Shown here one piece after another: positions 44,300 through 54,992 of a stretch of 64,000 bases of DNA. Within the stretch, counting starts at the first letter, position 1; each line of letters begins with the position of its first letter. A program made the translations under genes and the position numbers. The notes under the pieces were generated by a model. The model was not told where the DNA came from and did no database searches. It saw nothing but the letters and a program-made list of their open reading frames with translations. Location: NCBI RefSeq assembly GCF_025602895.1, contig NW_026516207.1:558001-622000 (forward strand), read 5' to 3'. The stretch is from Polychytrium aggregatum. Lineage: Eukaryota; Chytridiomycota; Chytridiomycetes; Polychytriales.

Positions 44300-45256
44300 C
44301 AAGTCAGCAGATCCGAGTTGTCCCCCGAGCCTCTCGCTTGCCGAGCAGGATGACATTTTGGAGGTCACTGGCCATCTGTTTTCTATCGAGGATATCGGCC
44401 ATTGACTGATGTCTCATGGATCTTCATTCTCCTCGCCAGAGCGGCTGCTTGTGATACTGCGAGATGGACGAAAGCTCATTGGATATCTCCGATCGTACGA
44501 TCAGTTCGGTAAGACCACCTGGGCGGCTCTGGCAAGAGGATTTAGTCGTGTGGTCGAGTCTCTGGAGCTGGATCAATTCGGCTGCAGAGGACGGCGGTCA
44601 TCGATGGATTCCGATTGTGGCGACGACCGATCGACGGAGCCCCGCCCATCTGCGGCGGATGCGACGGATACGACAAACTGATGCCAAACAACATGGACCT
44701 GCGTTTACTCTGCAAATGCTGACCAACAGCGAACCTGGTGCTGCAAGACACTGTCGAGCGGACCTACAACGGCGACTCGTTTGGAGACACCCCGCATGGC
44801 ATCTTTGTGATCCGAGGCGAAAACGTTGTGCTGCTTGGAGAAATCGTAAGTGGCCCCGAAGCCGAGCTTTGTCCTTCAGGGCCGGCATAGCGATTGTATA
44901 ATGATGGCTGCACTCCTGGGATCGCATTCGCCGCCGAGACGTGCGAGAGGTCGACGATATTCAATTAAGCAAATGGAGCATGGGCGACAAACGACAAACG
45001 ATGGGCATTTTGTGGTGGACGATAAACTCAGGGCTGCCTTGCTAACCGATGCCTTGATGCCGCAATGGTCCTTGATCAGGATCCGGAAAAGGAGGCCCTG
45101 TCACACTCCAGTTTGCGCCAAGTATCGGGTCCCGAAGCCATCTACTATCAGAAGCAGGAGCTGGATAGAAAGAAGAAGCTGGATCACTCCAAGAACAAAG
45201 TGCTGCATGAAGAGAAGGGATTTAGTGTCGATACGGTTGAGCACGATCACTACTGA
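44300..45256 (+). CDS. LSM1: U6 snRNA-associated Sm-like protein LSm1
   Basis: Subunit of the cytoplasmic Lsm1-7 ring that binds the 3' end of oligoadenylated mRNA and promotes decapping. Exons: about 44300-44363 (SLSLAEQDDILE), 44442-44508, 44730-44845 and 45080-45256. The Sm fold reads RLLVILRDGRKLIGYLRSYD, then QFANLVLQDTVERTYNG, then HGIFVIRGENVVLLGEIDPE, almost residue-for-residue LSm1. The C-terminal helix region SLRQVSGPEAIYYQKQELDR is also of LSm1 type. The ATG is not settled: no in-frame ATG lies in the first readable exon, so another short exon upstream is needed. Splice phases for the remaining exons agree. Confidence 0.88.
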
Positions 45257-45860
45257 ATAGCTCGCCGCACCAACGGACTGGCAATTCTTCGTTGTGTCCT
45301 GAGGGAGTCCGATCAAGACAATCCCAAGCATCAGCCGCGCCGAGCCAGCGAGAAAGCACGTCGCGGACACACCCATTTCCGATGTTCAATATACACCTTG
45401 TTTCGTTCTAAACGAAGCCTATGGCTGGGAATCGTCGTGAGACCAAAATTGATCGATCCAACGAACCACCGGTATCAAGCGAGTTACATATGGTGGCCTA
45501 CTTGACTCTACGCCAAGCGTGAGTACGTACACATGTATTGGTGAGCCTGGCTGCGACTCGAGCACACCATCAATGGCGGGATATCCGGGCACGCCAGTGT
45601 CAACATATATATGACACAGATGATCCACCCGTGGATTCCAACGGCAAGGTTGCTAGGCCAGTGAGCACGAGTATCAGAGGGATTTGCATGTCGACAAGGG
45701 CGGCCGAACAGGCGCTGTGATGGACGTATATCGAGGGAGTCTGATGGGCGTATCGAGGGAGCGTGATAGACGTATATCGAGAGCGCGGATCGTTGGTGGA
45801 GCTCGATGCACTTGCGATGGCACTGCCGATCTATATTCGCCATCGAGCGCGGGCCAGATT
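45257..45860. other. Intergenic region, convergent 3' ends of LSM1 and the Oca-like gene
   Basis: About 600 nt with no supportable gene; somewhat AT-richer than its surroundings, consistent with two 3' flanks. Confidence 0.5.
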
Positions 45861-46886
45861 CTACTTGCTCGCCGTCCGCGGGGTGTATGCCTCCAGGGCC
45901 AGAGCCTGCACCATCATCGAGACCTCGGCATCGTCGTCATCGTCGTCGTCGACTGCGAGTGGCTGGCGCGCCTCCTGCTCCGGACTGGGTAGCGCTGCCG
46001 TGGCCCTGGGGTCCCTCTGGAAGGGCGAGTCCACGACCGGGATCGAGTATTTGCCAAAGTAGTCGTTCGAGTGTGTCGGATTCATAGGCTGGGTAGAGCC
46101 TTGGGCAAGCGCCAGCGCAGAAACGGAGCCGTTGGTAGGGATTGTCCCGACGTCGAATGTCAACGCATGTGAAGACGTGCGGTTGAGGCTGGGTATCGAG
46201 CCCTGTGTGGCCGGCTGCTGGAGCTGCTGGTGAAAAGGTGGATTGGAAGGGGTGCTCTGAGAGAGCGGTGGCGAGGATTGTGCCGGTCCGCCGGCTGCTG
46301 GTGCCTGGGCAGGGACCTGGAGAGGCGACGAAAACTTGAGCTTGAGGGTGGGATGCTTGCGAATGGTGACGCCGTTCCAGAGCCACCTGGGCAGCCTTTC
46401 CTTCAGCTCGACCTCGCCGTTGAACTTTTCGACAAACTCGGACTCTTCGGAGCCGATGACACCGTCGCGCAGCGAGCGGGTATACTCGAGGATCGAGCTT
46501 GAAAGTGGCCAGCCCTGCAGCTTGCGCAGACACATGATGACTGTCCCGACCACGATGGTGCCGTCGAGGCAGTGGACGTACATGGGCAGATTGACCGGGT
46601 CGATGATGACGGAGAGAATGGTGGCGGCCTTCTGGAAGGAGAGGGGGACGTTGTCCTTGGGTTTGTCGACGCGGATATGGATGACATTGACGTGCGGGTT
46701 GTCGGTAATAAAGTCGCCCAGATCGGGCGGATCTGGCACCAGCGAGAGGATGGTTTTGAGACCGAGACGCTTGAGGAAGCGGTAGTTTCTGGGCTTGGGG
46801 TATGCGCCGCGATGAAGGTCCTCCTCGGCGGAGCTGAACCGGAACGGCGGATAGAGGGGCGGCAGCTTTTCCAAGACGGTTGCCAT
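45861..46886 (-). CDS. Oca4/Oca6/Siw14-type atypical dual-specificity phosphatase, probably inactive
   Basis: Single-exon gene of 341 residues from MATVLEKLPPLYPPFRF. Residues about 10-160 form the fungal/plant PFA-DSP domain: YPKPRNYRFLKRLGLKTILS, VIHIRVDKPKDN, YVHCLDGTIVVG and CLRKLQGWPLSS. In active members (Siw14, an inositol pyrophosphate phosphatase) the loop is HCxxGKxRTG. Here Cys106 is kept but the essential Arg six residues later is Val112, so phosphoryl transfer is unlikely. This matches the Oca4/Oca6-type pseudo-enzymes that work in a complex in yeast. The C-terminal half (about 190-341) is Pro/Ser/Gln-rich and disordered, ending near an Asp run DDDDDDDAEVSM. Confidence 0.85.
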   Translation of the reverse strand: MATVLEKLPPLYPPFRFSSAEEDLHRGAYPKPRNYRFLKRLGLKTILSLVPDPPDLGDFITDNPHVNVIHIRVDKPKDNVPLSFQKAATILSVIIDPVNLPMYVHCLDGTIVVGTVIMCLRKLQGWPLSSSILEYTRSLRDGVIGSEESEFVEKFNGEVELKERLPRWLWNGVTIRKHPTLKLKFSSPLQVPAQAPAAGGPAQSSPPLSQSTPSNPPFHQQLQQPATQGSIPSLNRTSSHALTFDVGTIPTNGSVSALALAQGSTQPMNPTHSNDYFGKYSIPVVDSPFQRDPRATAALPSPEQEARQPLAVDDDDDDDAEVSMMVQALALEAYTPRTASK

Positions 46887-47707
46887 GGCTCGACGGGAAG
46901 GGCACAGCTTGCGGGGATAAGATTTGCGCCAGAAGAGCGAGCGAGATGCGAGCCAGGATCGGCGGTGCAGGTCGGATCGCGGGGAAGCGAAACCATGGCT
47001 GAGAACCCGGGCGAGAGCGTCTCGGCGTCCCGCAGTGCAATGCACAATGGCAACCATCCAGCAATTGCATCATCCATTCAGCGACCACATCCAGCGACCA
47101 CATCCAACGACCACATCCAGCGATCACATCCAGCGACCACATCCAGCGACCACATCCAGCGACCACATCCAATGACCACATCCAGCGACCACATCCAGCG
47201 ACCACATCCAGCGACCACATCCAATGACCACATCCGCACGGCGACACCCTGGTTTGGCCACGTCCGCTGTCCCACAGATCCGATTTCAAACACCACGCTC
47301 TCGTCCGGCTGCTCTTCTCGTCCCGATGGTCGTCGGTGCATGGCCTGCCTTCTGCTTGTCGCTGTCGGATACCCCTCGCCCATGGTCATCGAGCATTGTT
47401 AACTCGATACCAGCAGAGCACCGTTGACCACCACCAGCCCACACCCAACTTTCTGCTGCTGGCAAGTGCATACCGACGCCGAGGACCACCCGTCCGTCCT
47501 TCTCGTGCTGGCTCTCGCCTCGCCTCGCCTCGCCTCTCGCCATCCTCGCCACCGCCCGCCACATCGCCACCCATATATTGCGTGGTCTCTCGTTGCTGCT
47601 GGCCTCCCGACCTCGTCCCCTGCACCGTCATCTCATCGCCCGTCTCCATCGCTCGCCCAGCAACTCCTCATCCGCCGCCGGAACTCCCGCCGGAACCCAC
47701 TGCACCG
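46887..47707. promoter_or_regulatory. Divergent intergenic region, Oca-like gene / RING-H2 gene
   Basis: About 820 nt between divergent starts, dominated by a 12-nt minisatellite (47078-47228) and CT/CG-rich DNA such as CTCGC repeats near 47515-47540. No gene seen. Confidence 0.5.
47078..47228. repeat. 12-nt minisatellite (AGCGACCACATCC-like)
   Basis: About twelve tandem copies of a 12-nt unit GCGACCACATCC with occasional substitutions (AACGACC, AGCGATC, AATGACC). It lies about 200 nt upstream of the Oca-like start codon. On the opposite strand it reads as WMWSLDVVAGCGR repeats, which is not taken as coding. Confidence 0.92.
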
Positions 47708-49447
47708 ATGGCAAAGCCCTCGCTCTTGACCTTTATCGGCTTCCACGCGCTCTATGTCGTCAACATCATCGTCACGATTTTCCTGTTGACTACGAGAGAC
47801 ACCACTTCGTGCACAACCTTCATTCCGACCTTCCTGAAGGTCAAGGCCTCGCTCGATATCGTCGTTTTTCTGTACCGCCTCACCACCTTCATCAACGAGT
47901 CGTTCTACCAGAATCCCCTCATCGCCAACTGGGTATCGGTCATTAGCTTTTTCCATGCCACTGCCGAGCTCTCCAACTTCATCTCTGGCCAGATAGCCAC
48001 CTTCTCCGGCAGCTTCTGCGACGACATCCTGTGGAAGTGGGCTCTGTACCTGATCGTCATCAAGTACATATTCTGGTGAGTACTGTCTGCGGTTCGCTTC
48101 CGGATCGGGCTGGTGGTGTCAGTGGCCGTGGCAGCGCTGCCTCTGTTTCGCTGATGAACTCGGCTCAGCCATCGTTTGTCAAAAGCCGGCTGGCCATTGC
48201 GTCTGCCCACTCTGCGTTGCTGCGTCTGTCCGTAGAGGTCGTCCGGAAGGAGGTGGATGGGCAGCTTTGGGGACTTTCAGTCTTGGATCACCAGCTCACT
48301 GGCATTTCCCATTTTTTTTCTCCGGCCCGCTCTCTGCTCGGTTGGCTCGCAAATACTCAACTCCCCCCGTCCGGCTTGGCTGTGCTCGGCTGCGTCTCGC
48401 CCCTCCTACTCCAATCACCATGCTTCCACCATGCACCCAATGCATCTGTCCATTATCTCGCCGCTCCTGTCGCTGCGTCCCGGTCCCAGGGTTTACTGCG
48501 TTATCTACCTCATTCGTCGCGTCCATGGGTATCTCTGGCTCTCCCGAGAAGAGCGCAAATGGTCCGAGGCCTTCAAGGGGCTGACCACACTGGAACTTTC
48601 TCGGCTGCCGACTTTCACCTTCGGTGGCGAGCCTTCCGAGAACGAGTTACTCTCGGATTCTCAGGGCACCAAGGATGTCAAGGATGCCAAGGATGCCAAG
48701 GACGCCAAGGAATCTGGAAGCGGTGCCTCCACGTCCGAGCCGGTACCTAGCGGCTCAGTCGCCATCACCATATCGCCCTCCCAGTTTTCAAGCGATGAGT
48801 GCTGCAGCATCTGCCTGGATGACTATGACCAGGGCGAAAAACTGCGAGTACTGGCCTGCGGCCACCGCTTCCACCGCCAATGCATCGACGAGTGGCTCGT
48901 CGGCCCTGACGATGCCAAATCAGCCACCGGAGATGCCTCAAATGCTTCGGGCCCATCGTTAGCTTCGCCCTCGCAAGCCTCCAACGGCCGTGAGCCCTCG
49001 ACATCCACCTCAAACACAAGCTCGTCCGAGGGCAAGGCCGGACATCGCACCTGTCCGATGTGCAAGCAGCAGGCACTCCGGCTCCAGGACCGCGACCCTC
49101 GTGTTCATGAAGCTGCCCGCAAGTTGGCCAAAATGGCTCTGAGCAAGGCCCGCCAGGGCGAGACCGACATTGCTCGCATCATGATCAAGAGACTGGACGA
49201 GCTCGTCCCGGAGCTGTTAGCGAGCAACGCCGCAAAGACCAAACCACCTCTGGCCGGGTCGAGCACGGCTCCTGCTCCCCCGAGCGGGAGCTCCTCTGCC
49301 TCCACCAACGAGGGTACTGGCGAAGCATCGGCTGCGCTACAGCAGACCGAGTCGCTTCTGAAGCAATACTACAAGATCTCGGGCACAGCGTCAGCGCCAG
49401 ACTCCAACTCGAGCTCGACGCAGCAGTCCTCGTCGTCGGCTCGGTAG
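47708..49447 (+). CDS. Membrane-anchored RING-H2 E3 ubiquitin ligase
   Basis: Two exons (47708-48075 and 48490-49447) join in phase 2 to give 441 residues. The N-terminal half has hydrophobic segments near residues 6-28 (FIGFHALYVVNIIVTIFLL) and about 110-135 (ALYLIVIKYIFWVYCVIYLI), so the protein is membrane-anchored. After a KDAKDAKDAKD repeat comes a RING-H2: CCSICLDDYDQGEKLRVLAC, GHRFHRQCIDEW and TCPMC. The loop between the sixth and seventh zinc ligands is 56 residues of Ser/Ala/Asn-rich sequence, far longer than usual. The helical part that follows (ARKLAKMALSKARQGETDIA) and a Ser-rich tail are not recognised. It probably works as an E3 ligase at an internal or plasma membrane. Confidence 0.85.
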
Positions 49448-50132
49448 TCCGGGGCCGGCACCAGCCCGGCAGGCCAGCTTTCGAAGCAAGAGCCGTTTTG
49501 TGCCGGGCGATATGTCGCACTCCCCCCTCCATCAAGTTCACGGGCAACACCGCCCTCTCCCTCCAAAACCGGTTGGTCGGCAACGCTCGCCCTTCTTTGC
49601 GTGCAGGCGAGTCGTGCTGCTTCCCTATACCGATTGTATAGCGTCACCATGTTACCTAAATGACGGCAATGTCATGAGCGGTTGTGAATATAGCGTCTGC
49701 GAAAAAATGAACCAGAGCATGCTGTCGACGCCATCGATAGTCAGTCTTCTGCCGCATCTGCGCTTTGGATGCGCTCCCACCACCAAAGTCGCCGTCGATG
49801 TGCTGCACACCATCGGCCCCATCGGCGCCCCAGAACCCCAGCATCACGCCCTCCACCCACTGGCCCCACGGCAGCACCGTCGCCCATGGCTCAACGCCTG
49901 CTTGTCTCGCTGGTCCGCTCACCAGCCCCATCAGCGCGTCCTCCCACCGCTCGAATGCCGTGGAGCCGCGCCGGCGCCCCTTCCATTGCCAACGAGCACC
50001 CCTGCCGCCGGGTCGGGTGCCGGTCCGCTCGGGTTGGCTGCACACATATATATTGACCGTCGCCGCCCGTCCTCCAGGACCGACCCCCAGGTTCGCCAGC
50101 CGCCCACCCGAACCACATCGTCCCTCTCCGCC
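49448..50132. other. Intergenic region between the RING-H2 gene and NPEPL1
   Basis: About 685 nt of 3' flank plus the NPEPL1 promoter. No gene seen. Confidence 0.5.
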
Positions 50133-53100
50133 ATGACCTCGACCCTCCTCTTTGGCAGCGTCGCGGCCCTCGACCAACTCCCAGCCACCGTCGTGATCGG
50201 CGAGAAGACCACCGTCGAGAGCCATGCCGAGGCCCTGCCCCACCTCAGCTCGCTCAAGCAGGATGTCGTCCACGAGCTGCTCTCGGCCATCTTTGACGGC
50301 ACCACCGAGTCGCTTGCCCACCACTACAAGCTTCCCAGTGGCTCCCGCACCTCGCTCTTTGTCTCGACGTTCGGCTCGGAGCTCTCTCGCAACAACGCCC
50401 CCATCCGAGGCGATCTGGTCACCTCGACCCTCCAGAAGACCGTGCCCAAGTCTGGCGATGTTCGCATCATCGTCTTGCTCAAGTCGGCCAACCAGGCCGT
50501 CACGGCGGTATGCATCTCTCGCCACCTGGCTGATTCACGGCGACAAAACCATGCGCTTTTAGGATGCGTGTACGCCGAGATCTGGGTTGCTCTGGGTTGC
50601 TCTGGGTTGCTCTGGGTTGCTCTGGGTTGCTCTGGATTGCTCTGGGTTGCTCGCCTTGATCTAGCGCCTCATTATCTGTCCTCATCCGGCCATTCTTTGC
50701 ACTTCTGCCACGATCTCATCTCGTCGCTGTGCATGGCTTGGCCTCTGCTTCTCTCTCTCTCTCGGGTCTGCCTCCTGCTATTCTCCGATCCTAGGCTGTC
50801 GGCGTCTCGAGAGCCTTCCCGCTCTATACCCGCAAGACCGCCAAGTCTTCGGACCGCAAGATCCACGTTGAACTGAGAACCGTCGACGGATCCTCGGTTG
50901 ACAACGCTCGCATCCAAATCATCTCCAACGGTGTTCGCTTCGCTTCCCGTTTGGTCGACACCACTCCCTTTGAGCTCAACACAGACACTTATCTGGAAGA
51001 GGTCAAGGCCGTCCATGCTCGCTTGGCCAGCCATGGTGTCGAGCTGACCATCATTCGCGACCGAGAGCTGGAACAGGGCGGGTGAGTCGATCGGATCTCA
51101 GAGCAGTGGAGTGTAGTGCAGCAGCAACAGTTTGGTAAAAGGCAAGGGGTTGCTGAGAAGCTGCGCTGCAATTGGTTCATCTTGCTGGAGACTTCCACGG
51201 CTTGGCGATGCATTTTGGCAATCCGTTTCCTGTTTTGCCACTGCCGCTCGACTGGACATTGTTCCCGGACCACAGTACTCGATCATGATTCTGTTTGCTA
51301 TAGCGCCAGGGATCTTACCATGACACTTTGATTGCCGTTGTTTGCAGATTTGGTGGCCTCTGGGGCGTCGGAAAGGGCGCCGATCATCCCCCTGCCCTTG
51401 CCATCCTCAGCTACAAGCCCGCCGATGCCAAGCTTACTATGGTGAGCGGCGTTGCTCGTGAAGTGCTGGTGTTGGCTTAATCAATCGTCCATCGGATCTC
51501 TGCTGTAAATCGCAGCACATGCCGTTCCAGCCGAGTTCGTGTCGAACTAATACTCATACTGCAACATTTGGCCTTCCTCGCGCTCTCATATCAGGCCTGG
51601 GTCGGAAAGGGCATCATTTACGATACCGGCGGCCTGACCATCAAGGGCAAGGACGGTATGCCTGGGGTAAGCCGATTACACATCTGTGCCGGTGGAGGGC
51701 CACTTTTGTGGAGCAAGTCGGTCCACTGCCTCTACTGCAGATGAAAGTACTGAATAGTGGCTCTCGCCATCTCGCATTCCAGATGAAAACCGATATGGGC
51801 GGCTCTGCTGCTGTCCTGGCTGGTTTTGAGGCTGCCATCCTCTCGGGCTGCAAGCACAACCTGTATGGACTCCTGTGTCTGGCCGAGAATGCCGTGGACT
51901 CGCGATCCTTCAAGAACGACGACATCCTGTTAGTATCCTGCGGCCTCGTCAAGTTGTCCTTGCATCTCTCTGCGGAACTCGGACAGTGCAGTTGTCTCTA
52001 TCGCCACCCACCCAGCCACGTCTTCGGTCTAACCCGATTGCATCTGGCTTCAGGACCATCTACTCTGGCAAGACCGTGGAGATCAACAACACTGATGCTG
52101 GTCAGTACGCGACTGATCCTGGCTGCTCCGCATCTCTGCTCGATCGTCCGTTGGCTTCTGGAGCAGGAGGAGCAGCTTGCTGACTCAAATTACGATTGTA
52201 CTTGTGTGAACAGAGGGTCGTCTCGTTCTCGGTGACGGCGTTGCCTATGCCACCAAGCATCTGAACCCCGACATTGTCATCGACATTGCCACTCTGACCG
52301 GTAAGTCCATGATTCCCTCGCGACTGGCGTGCCTCTGGCTGCTCGCGGCTCTCGCTTGCTCATGGGCTCCCACGATCTCTGTTTGCATTTGACTTGATAC
52401 CGCCGCTGATGGTCAACGATGCTGACATGGTTGCGATCCGAGTACAGGTGCTCAGTTCATTACCACGGGCAAGGCTCACTGCGGCGTTCTCTCCAACAAC
52501 GAGGAGCTCGAGCGTACTATTATCGCCGCTGGCAAGAGGTGCGTTTGCCGCCTCCATATGTCGCAGTACGGGCGATGCAGATAGATGGCCGGTGGTCCCT
52601 GCATGGTACCTCTGCCAGGGGCGTGTAGCGTCGAATTAGTGTCTGGGCTCGGATTTTCTGACCCGGTGAATCGGCGGCGTCTCTTCGATCAGATCTGGCG
52701 ATTTGGGCTTTCCTATCCTGTATGCCCCGGAGCTCTTGTCGGTCGCCAAGATGTACCCCAGTGAGGTTGCCGATATGAAGAACTCGGTCAAGGACCGCAT
52801 GAATGCCCAGTGCAGTGCCGCTGGTCACTTTGTCGAGCAGCACCTGGTGGGTGACCACTGGAAGGAAGGTGCTCGCGGACGGTGGGCTCACGTAAGTATT
52901 GCCTCGTCATTTGGCCCAAGCGTACCAAATGCTTTTGCGGAAACGAGGGTGGAAAGAAAGGGAGGGCTGTTGTATCGGTGTATATCAGCCAGCCGTCTCA
53001 TTCGAGGTTGAACAACACGACTCTGGCTGACGAGGCTCTCTATTTCGTGCTATTCCCGCATGTCTTTGCCGATCTGCTCACACTTTATTTGCTCCCTCTC

Positions 53101-53229
53101 GCTTCTACGCCTCTGCGCCTCGGTGCCTCGGCATCACCGCAGATCGACATTGCTGCTCCGTCTGTCAGCAACGAGCGCGGAACTGGCTTTGGTGTCTCGC
53201 TCTTTGTCGAGCTGGCTCACACCCTCTGA
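50133..53229 (+). CDS. NPEPL1: M17 leucyl aminopeptidase, NPEPL1-like
   Basis: Two-metal exopeptidase of the leucyl aminopeptidase family that trims N-terminal residues. Ten exons in phase: 50133-50507, 50795-51081, 51348-51441, 51595-51666, 51783-51928, 52054-52100, 52214-52300, 52448-52538, 52693-52891 and 53143-53229, giving 494 residues. Catalytic blocks: [49 protein letters not shown], and the M17 signature [18 protein letters not shown], assembled across the 52100/52214 splice. [11 protein letters not shown] and [15 protein letters not shown] follow. The N-terminal domain is divergent, as in NPEPL1. A second in-frame acceptor at 51740 would add 14 residues before MKTDMGG. Intron 1 has a 10-nt tandem repeat. 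Confidence 0.93.
50582..50655. repeat. 10-nt tandem repeat (TCTGGGTTGC)n in NPEPL1 intron 1
   Basis: About seven head-to-tail copies of a 10-nt unit, one with A for G, wholly within intron 1. Confidence 0.9.
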
Positions 53230-53486
53230 TTGCATTTGTCGGCACGCGCCGCCAATACAGACAACTGTGCAGTAGTAGCCCGCTGGGCTCGGAGGGTTGG
53301 GGGCGTACGAAGAGCGGGTGTATCCTCTTGCTCTTTGCCAAAGTGGCAATCGAGATGGCAAGAGGTCGTGTAGACATCAAGATATAAGGCCGGCTCGGAT
53401 CCACGAGCGAATGTATTGGCAAAGTCGAGTTGCATGCGAGACGTGGTGCGTATTCCCCCTACCGAGAGCACGGCCGAGAAGGGCTC

Positions 53487-54491
53487 TCACTCGCTGCGCT
53501 TGGCCTCGCTGGCAAGACGCTGCTGCTTCTTGAGATAGCGCTTTCGGATCGACAGATGGATCTTGGCACTCTGGGAGATGGCGGCCTGCTCCGAGAAAAA
53601 GGTGGTGAGGGCCCACGAGATCAAGGCGTGGGAGGGATATGGGGTGCGGTTGATAGACGTGCCGACGCCGGCCAGGACCGATCGCACCCAGTCCCGGGCC
53701 AGGGGCGTCGTCCAAGAGGGCTTGCGGATCTTGGACATGTTCGAGACGACGAAATAGGCGTTGAGGTGCTCGACGTGGATGCCAGTGTTCTTGAGCTCCA
53801 TAGCCAGAGCCTGCGACCACGAGCGCACAAAGGCCTTGGAGCCGCTGTAGTCGGCAATGTAGGCCGAGGGCACCTGTCCGCTGACCGAGCCCACGTTCAG
53901 GATGAGGCCCTTCTTGCGGGTCACCATCTGGGGGAGCACAATCTTGGTGATCTTGAGCTGGGCGAGGATGTTGACGTTGACAATGTTCTGGATAAGCTCG
54001 TCGCTCTCGTCCAGGAAGGGAGTGGGGCCCTCGTGGTTCATGGCGACATTGTTGATGAGGATGCCGACGGGCAGGCTCTCGAGACGGGTTGCCAGGCCGA
54101 CATAGTCTGGGCGGATGGCCGTCGAAAAGTCAAAGGGATAGGCGATCGCCTGGACACCGGACTTGCGGGCTTCCTCGGCGACGGCCTCGAGCTTGTCCTG
54201 GCTACGGGCCAGCAGGAAGACGTTGTACTTGGCCTTGGCGAGTTGGAGGGCGAATTCCTTGCCGATGCCGTCGGATGCACCGGTGACGACAACCCAGCCG
54301 CCCTTGCCGCCGCCCCAGGCATGGATGTTGGAGCCGATGGCCAGATACGAGTCGTAGATGACCTGGAGGAAGCTGAAGGCCAGACGGGCCAGATACAGCC
54401 CGCCGACAACAGCAGAGAGAGTGGCGATGTTCCAGTCACCCAGCCGAGTGCCGAGCACCACAGAGTTGACGAGCGACTGAGCTGCGGACAT
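53487..54491 (-). CDS. IFA38: Very-long-chain 3-oxoacyl-CoA reductase
   Basis: ER membrane short-chain dehydrogenase that performs the NADPH-dependent second step of fatty-acid elongation. Single exon, 334 residues. A hydrophobic N-terminal anchor (about residues 22-50, IATLSAVVGGLYLARLAFSF) precedes the Rossmann fold VVVTGASDGIGKEFALQLAK with TGASDGIG at 70-77. Further blocks: ILINNVAMNHEGPTPF, and the catalytic set S202, Y215 and K219 within LNVGSVSGQVPSAYIADYSG. The C terminus ends in basic residues KRYLKKQQRLASEAKRSE, consistent with ER retention. Length and motifs match fungal KAR/Ifa38 and animal HSD17B12. Confidence 0.95.
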   Translation of the reverse strand: MSAAQSLVNSVVLGTRLGDWNIATLSAVVGGLYLARLAFSFLQVIYDSYLAIGSNIHAWGGGKGGWVVVTGASDGIGKEFALQLAKAKYNVFLLARSQDKLEAVAEEARKSGVQAIAYPFDFSTAIRPDYVGLATRLESLPVGILINNVAMNHEGPTPFLDESDELIQNIVNVNILAQLKITKIVLPQMVTRKKGLILNVGSVSGQVPSAYIADYSGSKAFVRSWSQALAMELKNTGIHVEHLNAYFVVSNMSKIRKPSWTTPLARDWVRSVLAGVGTSINRTPYPSHALISWALTTFFSEQAAISQSAKIHLSIRKRYLKKQQRLASEAKRSE

Positions 54492-54992
54492 TTTGATGAG
54501 GGAAGGGCGAGGAAGGGAAGGCCGCTTCTGGTGATGAGGAGCGAGAGAGCAAACACCCGATCGGCAAGACGCGCTCTGGGATTGGGATGGCGAGAGCACG
54601 GAGCGGGCCGAGAGGGGCCGAGAGGGGGCCGAGAGCCTCCTCGCCCGCACCGCCACCAGCCATGCGGACATACAGCCAACTCAGATCGGAATGGAACACC
54701 TCCACACGGAGAGCCTGGGAATAGTTGGATACGCCGGATCAATCCCATGGCATTGGTGCTCAATCGTCTGACAGAGAGTCGCTGGCGATGGAGTTACTCG
54801 AGGCACTTGGCGAGCCTGGGTCAGCATGGACAATGCGGTGTGTATTCGAGATCCAGAGAATGGAGGATGGCATCGTGGCCGCCCAGCCAGGCCTTGGCCA
54901 TGACCGGCGCGCGATGCTCTGATGCAACAAAATATCTGGTCGTTTTCATCGCATTCGCTGAATTCGCCACCAACATACTCATGCCCAGAACA
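54492..54992. other. Intergenic region between the kinase and the ketoacyl-CoA reductase
   Basis: About 500 nt upstream of the reductase and downstream of the kinase gene. No separate gene seen. Confidence 0.5.

Noticed and set aside
47078-47228. CRISPR array
   Set aside because: Units are contiguous with no unique spacers; this is a simple minisatellite in a eukaryotic genome.
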